In this document: one piece after another, positions 8,689 to 16,125 of the stretch
Numbering within the stretch: position 1 is the stretch's first letter
Layout: each line of letters begins with the position of its first letter
NCBI RefSeq assembly: GCF_016592435.1
Contig: NZ_AP014545.1
Coordinates: forward strand, 1,744,693-1,808,692
Source of the DNA: Amphritea japonica ATCC BAA-1530
GTDB taxonomy: Bacteria > Pseudomonadota > Gammaproteobacteria > Pseudomonadales > Balneatricaceae
Reading direction: 5' to 3'
Length of the DNA: 64,000 nucleotides
Notes under the pieces: generated by a model
Seen by the model: only the letters and a program-made list of their open reading frames with translations
Database searches by the model: none
What the model was told of the DNA's origin: nothing
Made by a program: the position numbers and the translations under genes

Positions 8689-8725
8689 AAAAAAAAGCAC
8701 TGGCCGTCAGGTCAGTGCTTTTTTT
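8689..8725. terminator. Bidirectional intrinsic terminator
   Basis: A 9-bp perfect stem (AAAGCACTG / CAGTGCTTT, 8694-8702 and 8713-8721) is flanked by an A-run on the left and a T-run on the right. It can therefore terminate both the + strand gene ending at 8640 and the - strand glutamine synthetase ending at 8768. Confidence 0.8.
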
Positions 8726-8767
8726 ATGCCCCCGGCTTCATCTGCATGAAACCGGGTGAGGAAGCTG

Positions 8768-10918
8768 TTATTTAATAAATAACATTTCACGATACTTAGG
8801 CAGAGGCCACAAGTTATCGGCAACCAGTGTCTCAAGCGTATCAGCCGAGGCGCGTACTTCCAGCATCAGACCGCATACGTCTGAAGCAAGGAAGTTCATG
8901 TGAGCTTCTTCTGAATCGAATTCAGCTTCCAGGGCGGCGCTCAGTTTCTCAACAGATGCCATCATAGCCGATGCGGTCTTGGCAACGCGATCTGCGGGAG
9001 AGTGCTCTAGTTGCAGACCGGTAGAGGCGATGCTGGACAGGTAGTTGATAGCGGCTGGGTAGATCATGGTAGTCGCCATCTCTACAACCAGCTTAGCTTC
9101 TACTTCGATTGACAGAACATACTGTTCTGCATAGACCTCAAAACGACTAGCCAGCTCAACAGGGCTTAAAACGCCAGTGCTTGAGAACAGCTCAATCACT
9201 TCAGGGGTCTTGAAAGCTGGAAGCGCGTCAGCAGTGGTAGGGATGTTCTTAAGGCCACGCTCGTCAACGGCCTTTGTGTGCCACTCAGATGAATAGCCGT
9301 CACCACCAAACACAACGTTACTGTGCTCTTCCATCAGCTCTTTCAGCACAGCGAAAACCGCTGCTGTTTTGTCAGAGTTGCTTTGCAGTTCAGTTTCCAG
9401 CTTAGCAGCGATCCACTCCAGTGAGTCAGCCAGCATGGTATTCATGGCTACCAGTGGGCCAGAAACTGACTGAGAAGAACCTACTGCGCGGAACTCAAAA
9501 CGGTTACCGGTGAAAGCGAACGGTGAAGTACGGTTACGGTCACCTGAATCGCGATCAAACTTAAGAATCTGAGACAGCCCCAGATCCATCTGACCGCCGG
9601 TGGTAGGAACGTGTAGTTCACCAGTGCGGATGTCATCAAATACTTTTTCCAGTTGTGTGCCCAGATAGACAGACAGGATGGCTGGAGGTGCTTCATTGGC
9701 ACCCAGACGGTGATCGTTGGCTGCGGAAGCGATTACTGCACGCAGTAGTGGTCCAAATTTGTGCACTCCGCGAATTACTGCACCACAAAAGAGCAAGAAA
9801 TTCAGGTTTTCGTTTGGAGTACAGCCTGGATCAAGCAGGTTGCCCTGGGTTGCGTTACCTACAGACCAGTTTACGTGCTTGCCTGAGCCGTTTACGCCAG
9901 CAAATGGCTTCTCATGTAGCAGGCAGATGAAGCCGTGAGCTTTTGCAGTACCTTTCAGGAGAGTCATCATCATTTGCTGATGATCGGCAGCAACGTTGGC
10001 TGCTTCAAAGTAAGGCGCAATTTCAAACTGACCAGGCGCTACTTCGTTGTGGTGAGTTTTTGCTGGGATACCCAGGCGGTAAAGCTTGTCTTCCAGGTCT
10101 TGCATGAATACCTGAACTCGCTCTGGGATAGCGCCGAAGTAGTGGTCATCAAACTCCTGGCCTTTGGCAGGTGATGCACCAAAGAGTGTTCTGCCTGCTA
10201 ATAGCAAGTCAGGGCGCGCGTTTGCAAACTTCTCGTCTACCAGGAAGTATTCCTGCTCAGCGCCACAGCTGGAGTTCAACGTAGCAATTTCTTCTTCGCC
10301 CATCAGGGTCAGAACTTTCTGTGCTGCAGCGTTCATTGCTGAATTTGAACGCAGCAGAGGGATCTTCTTATCAAGCGCTTCACCGGTCCATGACATGAAT
10401 ACGCTTGGGATCATCAATACAGCGCCGTTAGCGGTATGCATCATGTAAGCTGGGCTGGTAGGGTCCCATGCGGTATAACCACGGGCAGCGTTGGTCATAC
10501 GCAGGCTACCGTTAGGGAATGAAGAGCCGTCTGGCTCACCCTTAATCAGCAGGCTACCGGTGAACTCGGTGATAGCGCCGCCATCAGAGTTAGTAACAAC
10601 AAAGCCATCATGCTTTTCAGCAGTGGCGTTGGTCATTGGGTAGAAGATATGAGAGAAAAACTTAGCGCCTCTGGTCATGGCCCAGTCTTTCATTGCAGCA
10701 GCAACCATATCAGCGACAGCAGGCTCTAGAACTGCACCGGACTGTACGGTTTTCTTGATCGCTTTGAATGCAGACTTAGAAAGTGACTCTTCCATCTGCT
10801 CTAAGCCAAATACATCGCATGCCCAGATATCTTTAAGCGGCTTTGTCATTGATGTTTCAAATGGCGCTGCGTTGGTGATTTCGTTTATCGCGTTCAAACG
10901 AGATTCATTTCCGCTCAT
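8768..10918 (-). CDS. glnN: Glutamine synthetase type III
   Basis: A 716-residue type III glutamine synthetase, which makes glutamine from glutamate, ammonia and ATP as a dodecamer. The N-terminal GSIII domain is followed by the catalytic core with GAEQEYFLVD, KTHHNEVAPGQFEIAPYFE, the HEKPFAGVNGSGKH metal and ATP segment, and NRTSPFAFTGNRFEFRAVGSS. Length is typical of GSIII (about 700-730). The start is the ATG at 10918, with AGGGGAAG directly upstream; a longer frame to 10978 lacks a site. A possible sigma-54 promoter lies about 100 nt upstream, which would fit nitrogen control. It ends at the shared terminator at 8689-8725. Confidence 0.92.
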   Translation of the reverse strand: MSGNESRLNAINEITNAAPFETSMTKPLKDIWACDVFGLEQMEESLSKSAFKAIKKTVQSGAVLEPAVADMVAAAMKDWAMTRGAKFFSHIFYPMTNATAEKHDGFVVTNSDGGAITEFTGSLLIKGEPDGSSFPNGSLRMTNAARGYTAWDPTSPAYMMHTANGAVLMIPSVFMSWTGEALDKKIPLLRSNSAMNAAAQKVLTLMGEEEIATLNSSCGAEQEYFLVDEKFANARPDLLLAGRTLFGASPAKGQEFDDHYFGAIPERVQVFMQDLEDKLYRLGIPAKTHHNEVAPGQFEIAPYFEAANVAADHQQMMMTLLKGTAKAHGFICLLHEKPFAGVNGSGKHVNWSVGNATQGNLLDPGCTPNENLNFLLFCGAVIRGVHKFGPLLRAVIASAANDHRLGANEAPPAILSVYLGTQLEKVFDDIRTGELHVPTTGGQMDLGLSQILKFDRDSGDRNRTSPFAFTGNRFEFRAVGSSQSVSGPLVAMNTMLADSLEWIAAKLETELQSNSDKTAAVFAVLKELMEEHSNVVFGGDGYSSEWHTKAVDERGLKNIPTTADALPAFKTPEVIELFSSTGVLSPVELASRFEVYAEQYVLSIEVEAKLVVEMATTMIYPAAINYLSSIASTGLQLEHSPADRVAKTASAMMASVEKLSAALEAEFDSEEAHMNFLASDVCGLMLEVRASADTLETLVADNLWPLPKYREMLFIK

Positions 10919-11018
10919 ATACTTCCCCTGACTATCCAATATTTGTTTGTGAACTTTGGCATCGGTTGATTGTGACAACCGAATAAGCCAATAGCTAGCA
11001 AGCTATTGCGTGTTTAAT

Positions 11019-11034
11019 AGCAATAATCAAACCA
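11019..11034 (-). promoter_or_regulatory. Candidate sigma-54 promoter of glnN
   Basis: On the - strand the sequence reads TGGTTTGATTATTGCT. It fits the -24/-12 consensus TGGYAYRNNNNTTGCW at all fixed positions except one (A to T in the -24 element). It sits about 100 nt upstream of the glnN ATG, a plausible distance for NtrC-type control. A single motif match is weak evidence. Confidence 0.35.
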
Positions 11035-11386
11035 ACTTATAAAAAAATGTATGTTTATCGTTATTTTTTTGATGATGAAGGTGTTCTGGATGTTAGAAGG
11101 GGGCCGCTTTAGCCCATTTTGACTGCTTGTTTAGTAGGGGGTGTTATCAGCTTTAATGGGGTTCTGTTGATCTGAAAGTCATATATACCGGTACTTACGA
11201 AGTGTTGGGCAAGGTTGTTGTTAGCAGTTTATCTGACGTGCAGCGTCATCGCCGTCAATGTTCTTAGTAAAGGAAGGTTGCTGAGGCAGTATTGCACTGG
11301 TTTTTTTCAGTGTCTTTAAGGAGACTGTGATTTTATGATTTTATCGCACCATTCTGGTGCGATGGTTTTATGGGGCCATTTCGGTA

Positions 11387-11420
11387 TTGAGCCGGCGGAA
11401 TGACGAGTTCCGCGGCTCAA
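11387..11420 (-). terminator. Hairpin after nhaD
   Basis: Arms TTGAGCCGGCGGAA and TTCCGCGGCTCAA pair with one bulged G around a 7-nt loop, 13 nt past the nhaD stop. No T-run follows on the - strand, so it may be a weak or Rho-assisted terminator. Confidence 0.4.
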
Positions 11421-11432
11421 TGTCATGGCTAT

Positions 11433-12668
11433 TCAGAGAACCAGCTTTGTGAGTCCCATCACGGCAAGGTAGCCAACGGTGTAGGCGATCAGTAGCCAAT
11501 GGATAAAACGCAGGTAAGAGATGAAAGACAGCTCTTCAAGTTTGCTTAGCGCGATAACCCCCGCGGCAGAGCCGACAATCAGAATCGATCCACCGACACC
11601 GACCGCATAAGTCAGCCCGAGCCATTCGGCCTGTGTCATATGGATATCGGATTGAAGGATGGCTGCGGTTAATGGGACGTTATCAACCAGTGCCGAAAGG
11701 ATGCCGATAAAATAGTTGGCAAAGGCGGGCGGCATGTATGTATAAAGCTCTGGTAACAGTTCAAGTACTGACAGTTCTTTTAACATACCCACAAGAAGTA
11801 AAACGCCAAGGAAGAAGAGCAGCGTGTCGAATTCGATTTCGCGTACGTACTCAAGCACATTGGGGTTTTGTTCTTTACGGAACAGAATTTGATGGACAAT
11901 AAACATCAGTGCCAGGCCAAACAGGAATGTCAGTACCGGTGGGACTGAGAACATAACGCTCAGGTACAGCGTGCTGAGGATGGTCAGCAGGAAGAGCGCA
12001 GCAATAAGCTTATCCCGTCTGCCAATAGGGCGCTTAAACTTAGGCAGTGTGATTATCTCGTTGCAGCCTTGCATCAGAATCAGCGCAAGGATTGCGACCC
12101 CTGCAATAGCTGGCAGAACTAAAAGCATCAAATTCAGAATCGTTACTTTCCCGTTCAGAAAGATCATTAGGGTGGTGACATCGCCAGTAATCAGTGAAAC
12201 GCCGCCGGAGTTGACGGCAAAGACAATCAGCGCGGCAAACTTGAGCGTATCTTTTTTCTCAAGCTTAAGGGAGGCGAGCAGTGAGAGCATGATAAGAGAT
12301 GCGGTGATGTTATCAGCCAGAGATGAGAATAGCAGGCCGAGTAGCGCTATCAGAATCATTAGGGTGCTGAGTTTTAACTCGCTGGGCAGCATTCGATAGA
12401 CCAGCTGGGTGATCAGGCCTTTTTCGTTAAGGTAGGCTACGAATGTCATTGCGGCCATCAGAAACAGCCAGAGGACGGCGATATCGAGTAGTTGTTCGTT
12501 TAGCGCTTCCTGGATGGCCTGGGGAGATTTTTCAGGAAAGACAAAGGCCAGGATCCAGACCAGGGTGCCAATAAAGAGGGTGGACTTCGCTTTGTTAAGG
12601 TGAACAACATCTTCAAAAACGATCAGTAGAAAGGCGAGGGTGATCAGACCCAGCAATAGATAATGCAT
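11433..12668 (-). CDS. nhaD: Na+/H+ antiporter NhaD
   Basis: A 411-residue polytopic inner-membrane protein of the NhaD/ArsB-type ion transporter superfamily, with about 11-12 hydrophobic segments. Signature stretches are SSLADNITASLIMLSL, the glycine-rich VNSGGVSLITGDVTTLMIFL, and LVDNVPLTAAILQSD, each matching NhaD. It exports Na+ (and Li+) in exchange for protons at alkaline pH, consistent with a marine host. Length is a little under that of Vibrio NhaD (about 470), since the N-terminal signal-like segment is short. It is a single-gene unit, divergent from the aldehyde dehydrogenase at 12906. Confidence 0.88.
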   Translation of the reverse strand: MHYLLLGLITLAFLLIVFEDVVHLNKAKSTLFIGTLVWILAFVFPEKSPQAIQEALNEQLLDIAVLWLFLMAAMTFVAYLNEKGLITQLVYRMLPSELKLSTLMILIALLGLLFSSLADNITASLIMLSLLASLKLEKKDTLKFAALIVFAVNSGGVSLITGDVTTLMIFLNGKVTILNLMLLVLPAIAGVAILALILMQGCNEIITLPKFKRPIGRRDKLIAALFLLTILSTLYLSVMFSVPPVLTFLFGLALMFIVHQILFRKEQNPNVLEYVREIEFDTLLFFLGVLLLVGMLKELSVLELLPELYTYMPPAFANYFIGILSALVDNVPLTAAILQSDIHMTQAEWLGLTYAVGVGGSILIVGSAAGVIALSKLEELSFISYLRFIHWLLIAYTVGYLAVMGLTKLVL

Positions 12669-12905
12669 CTCTGGTTCCTGTAGTGGAATTATTCAGGCGG
12701 CTATTCTCCATCTTTGTATCAGATGAATACAATAGTGATATCGCGCTGTAGGATAAGGTTTTCGGATTAATACTTTCGTGTTGATGTGGTCTTGGCTTGC
12801 TATTGATTCGATGTCAGAATAAGGGTAATTACTTATTGTAACGCTTAGGCTGCAGTTGTCGCCAGCAATAAGTATTAAACGATTATAAAGATAGGGATAA
12901 TGCAA

Positions 12906-14339
12906 ATGTCAGATTCACGCCTTTTTTATATTGATGGTCGCTGGGTTGAGCCAGCTCAATCGAACGATTTTGAAGTGATTAACCCTTCAACAGAAGAGGT
13001 GTGTGATGTTATCTCTTTAGGTGCTGAAGCCGATACCAATGCCGCTGTTGAGGCAGCGCGACGGGCTTTTGATAGCTGGAGTCAGACATCAAAAGATGAC
13101 CGGGTTGCTCTGCTAGAAAAACTACTATCTATCTACAGTGACCGGGCTGATGAGATGGCTCAGGCTATTTCTACTGAGATGGGTGCGCCGATTGCCTTGT
13201 CGCGTACCGCTCAGTGTGGTGCTGGCGCTGCGCATATTAAGAATCTGATTCGTGCACTGAAAGCCTATGAGTTTGAGCGTCCATTAAATGACCGTGCGTT
13301 GGATAACCGAATTGTCCATGAGCCTGTCGGTGTCTGTGCGTTGATCACGCCCTGGAACTGGCCGATGAATCAGGTGACGCTGAAAGTGGTCGCTGCACTG
13401 GCTGCCGGCTGTACTATGGTGCTTAAACCTTCAGAGATCTCTCCGCTTTCATCTATGCTGTTTGCTGATATGGTTGATCAGGCAGGATTCCCGGTGGGGG
13501 TGTTTAATCTGGTTAATGGTGACGGTATGGGGGTGGGGTCTCAGCTTTCAGGGCACGCAGAAGTGGATATGGTTTCGTTTACCGGATCGACCCGGGCGGG
13601 TATCGCCATTTCTAAAAATGCCGCTGATACAGTGAAGCGCGTCGCGCTCGAGCTTGGGGGTAAGGGTGCCAATATTGTGTTTGCTGACGCTGATGAGAAA
13701 GCGGTTACCCGGGGTGTACGTCAGTGCTTCAATAATAGTGGTCAGTCTTGTAATGCGCCAACCCGGATGCTGGTGGAGCGCAGTGCCTATGATCAGGCGG
13801 TTCAGGTAGCAGCAGACGTCGCCTCCAAAACCACAGTTGATCTGTCTGAGATCGATGGGCGGCATATTGGTCCCGTCGTTTCGCAGCTGCAGTATGACAA
13901 GATACAAGCGCTGATTGAGAAAGGCATTGCTGAAGGTGCTCGTCTGGTAGCTGGTGGTCCGGGTAAGCCTGATGGGCTCGATAAAGGTTACTTTGTTAAG
14001 CCTACGGTGTTTGCTGACGTGAATAATCAGATGAGTATTGCCCAGGAAGAGATATTTGGCCCGGTGTTGACGATCATTCCGTTTGATACCGAAGAGGATG
14101 CTATACGTATCGCCAATGATACGCCCTACGGATTAACGAACTATCTTCAGACGCAGGATGGTGAGAAAGCTAATCGCGTTGCCCGTAAGCTGCGTTCAGG
14201 CATGGTGCAGATCAATGGTACATTCCTGGCGGGCGGTTCGCCCTTCGGTGGCTATAAGCAATCAGGAAATGGCCGCGAAGGTGGTGTCTGGGGGCTGGAG
14301 GATTTTCTTGAGGTGAAAGCGATCTCTGGCTGGAGTTAA
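12906..14339 (+). CDS. NAD(P)-dependent aldehyde dehydrogenase
   Basis: A 477-residue aldehyde dehydrogenase that oxidises an aldehyde to its acid. Catalytic Cys282 lies in NNSGQSCNAPTR, the general-base Glu in LELGGKGANIVF, the NAD site in PWNWPMNQ and SFTGSTRAG, and the C-terminal EEIFGPVLTI motif is present. It resembles the broad group annotated as betaine-aldehyde or aromatic-aldehyde dehydrogenases, but substrate specificity cannot be read from sequence alone. The start at 12906 is preferred because AGGGA then has 8-nt spacing; the ATG at 12900 has only 2 nt. It stands alone and is closed by the hairpin at 14359. Confidence 0.88.
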   Translation: MSDSRLFYIDGRWVEPAQSNDFEVINPSTEEVCDVISLGAEADTNAAVEAARRAFDSWSQTSKDDRVALLEKLLSIYSDRADEMAQAISTEMGAPIALSRTAQCGAGAAHIKNLIRALKAYEFERPLNDRALDNRIVHEPVGVCALITPWNWPMNQVTLKVVAALAAGCTMVLKPSEISPLSSMLFADMVDQAGFPVGVFNLVNGDGMGVGSQLSGHAEVDMVSFTGSTRAGIAISKNAADTVKRVALELGGKGANIVFADADEKAVTRGVRQCFNNSGQSCNAPTRMLVERSAYDQAVQVAADVASKTTVDLSEIDGRHIGPVVSQLQYDKIQALIEKGIAEGARLVAGGPGKPDGLDKGYFVKPTVFADVNNQMSIAQEEIFGPVLTIIPFDTEEDAIRIANDTPYGLTNYLQTQDGEKANRVARKLRSGMVQINGTFLAGGSPFGGYKQSGNGREGGVWGLEDFLEVKAISGWS

Positions 14340-14358
14340 CTAAAACGAAACACCATAT

Positions 14359-14392
14359 TAAGCTTCGTCGGGGTAAGTCCCGACGAAGCTTA
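14359..14392. terminator. Convergent 14-bp hairpin
   Basis: A perfect 14-bp stem (TAAGCTTCGTCGGG and complement) with a 6-nt loop lies between the aldehyde dehydrogenase stop (14339) and the FUSC gene stop (14435). The following sequence is only mildly T-rich on each strand, so it is a probable shared terminator rather than a textbook one. Confidence 0.55.
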
Positions 14393-14434
14393 TTACTTTA
14401 CAGGCCGATGAGTCATTCATAGCGTCCCCCGGCT

Positions 14435-15509
14435 TTATCTTAAAGCTGTCCACTTTTGAATTGTCTGAACAAACCTTGGGTGATGGATAATCCAGCCTCC
14501 CAGGTATCCAATGAAGCTTCCCAGGGCTATATCAAAAATGCGAGAGAGTATCAGCTGATTAGGTTCTGCTGTAGCAACTGTTGCCTCAGCGAATATTACT
14601 GTCAGCGGCGTGATGAAAATAACCGCTAATCCATAGTTTCGGGTGATCAGAAGCTCGATGATAAAAGTGAGTATCATGATTAGTCCGGCCAGCCCCCATG
14701 GCCCGGGAGCGAGTGAGAAAATCATCCAGGCGAGCGCCATTCCAATGACTGTGCCAAATATTCTGTGAACGTTTCGTTGCCAGATTGCTCGAAAAGTTGC
14801 GCCCTGCATGATGGCTGCAGTAGAGATTGGAACCCAGTAAGGATTCTCCAGGTTGGTCAGTAAAGCCAGTAAGTAACCTCCACCGACAAAGATACTGATA
14901 ACGGCTGATTCAATGCTAATAGCTAAGACGTGCTGGTCTTCAGTCTGGCAGGGTTTTATATCGATACTTTTAGAGAAAAATTTCTGAGCGAGTCCATAGC
15001 TAAGGGCTAGCAGGCAAGACCACATGGAGCCAAACATCAGTATACCGGTTCGCTCGGCGGTCAGAGAGATGTCAAAGGGAAGGGTGCGGGCAAGGCATGC
15101 GGCTACGATGAAGAAGAAGCTTCCCGGGGGTGGGATTGAATAGAATCTGCAGATTGTGGTTGCGAGGAATACCGTCAGCAGAAGTGTGAAAGCTGACAGG
15201 TATGGGTCGAAGCTCGTTAAGACGCCAAGTGCAAAGCTTAATGAAAATCCGAAAGCGCAGGTAGCCAGGGTCATCATACGGTGGGGAATATTCGTTTGCC
15301 GCATATATACAATAATCAGACCGCCCATACAGGCCAGCATGCCAGCAGAAAACTCTCCTAACCAGGCGGCAAAAAAATGCAGGAATACCCACTCCGAGTG
15401 CTGAAACGATAAGGTAGCCTAATGGGCGTTTGTGATCGTTCCATTCAAACAAAGGCTTTATCTGGTTCCAGAATCTAAGTCGTAAAGTGGATTGAGGGTC
15501 TGTGCTCAA
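14435..15509 (-). pseudogene. FUSC family inner-membrane protein, frameshifted at a 7-A tract
   Basis: Read through, this would be a 357-residue FUSC-family membrane protein (relatives of YccS/AaeB efflux components). The first 44 codons from ATG 15509 (MSTDPQSTLRLRFWNQIKPL onward) run into a wrong frame at the A7 tract 15371-15377. Removing one base there restores A-F-F-A-A-W-L-G-E-F and joins the 301-codon downstream frame. That frame has about nine hydrophobic segments and the NPYWVPISTAAIMQGATFRAIWQRNVHRIFGT core typical of FUSC. Both pieces have good composition, so the break is recent, a phase-variable tract or a sequencing error. The C39-like gene lies 116 nt upstream in the same direction. 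Confidence 0.8.
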
Positions 15510-15625
15510 CAGGGTGCTTCCTAATCAATGTAATACTTTAATAAAAAAATATAAGTTACTGTTTATAAATGAATGCTTGTATTTTTAATAAGGATGTTAG
15601 TGATGTTTTTTATGATCACTGCCCG

Positions 15626-16036
15626 TCAGGCTGATACCGAAATATACCATGTAGGCTTGATCGCGGAGAAATCTGTTATTTCGTTATTGTCTAAATAGGC
15701 TGCTGAATCTAGCAGCACTTCACCTGCAGATGTTCGTTTAAAAACGACCCAGTGCCAAAAAGGTTTGCCGTTCTCGTAATGGTGTTTAATCGATAGCAGT
15801 GCGGTATTGGGTAGCGCATTCCAGCCGGCGAAAAGAGTTTCGTCAGCAGAAGTTTTTACACCGTAGGCATCGAGTAAACGGCGCATGTAGGCAGTATCGC
15901 TGAACAGTGCTTCATCAGAGGCATAGATGCCCATTGAGTTGGCCGTGGCCTTTGCCTCAGCGTATGACAAACCAAGTATATTAGCAGCAGACGCAATGCC
16001 GCATCCGGTCGCTTCTTCTTGAATAACTACAGACAT
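15626..16036 (-). CDS. Stand-alone C39-like papain-fold protein
   Basis: A 136-residue protein with the signature of the peptidase C39 fold. An oxyanion Gln6 and nucleophile Cys12 lie in QEEATGCGIASAANIL, His95 in PFWHWVVFKR, and Asp110 in EVLLDSAAY. This matches the Gln/Cys/His/Asp set of double-glycine leader peptidases. In bacteriocin exporters that domain is fused to an ABC transporter; here it is free, with no signal peptide and no transporter or precursor gene nearby. It could be a housekeeping cysteine hydrolase or a bacteriocin-unrelated protease. Domain call is from motif spacing, not a database hit. Confidence 0.6.
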   Translation of the reverse strand: MSVVIQEEATGCGIASAANILGLSYAEAKATANSMGIYASDEALFSDTAYMRRLLDAYGVKTSADETLFAGWNALPNTALLSIKHHYENGKPFWHWVVFKRTSAGEVLLDSAAYLDNNEITDFSAIKPTWYISVSA

Positions 16037-16065
16037 GTTTTTCCCTAATCAGAAGGGTTCTAAAA

Positions 16066-16101
16066 CAAAAAAAACCGCACATCCCGATAGAAGAAGTGCG
16101 G
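16066..16101 (-). terminator. Intrinsic terminator of the TVP38/oxidoreductase gene
   Basis: Arms CCGCAC and GTGCGG (16075-16080, 16096-16101) flank a 15-nt loop. On the - strand the stem is followed by eight T residues. It lies 25 nt past the stop of the fusion gene at 16126. Confidence 0.75.
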
Positions 16102-16125
16102 CAGGCAGATCTATATTAAGCTTTT

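Larger units (their letters stand above)
10919..11432. other. Intergenic region between glnN and nhaD
   Basis: This stretch of about 510 nt holds no convincing gene. It carries the glnN leader with a candidate sigma-54 promoter (11019-11034), a small hairpin ATCGCACC/GGTGCGAT at 11343-11363 without a T-run, and a longer hairpin at 11387-11420 just past the nhaD stop. The middle (about 11050-11340) shows nothing recognisable. Confidence 0.5.

Noticed and set aside
12693-12905. 70-codon - strand ORF upstream of nhaD
   Set aside because: No ribosome site; it covers the divergent promoter region.
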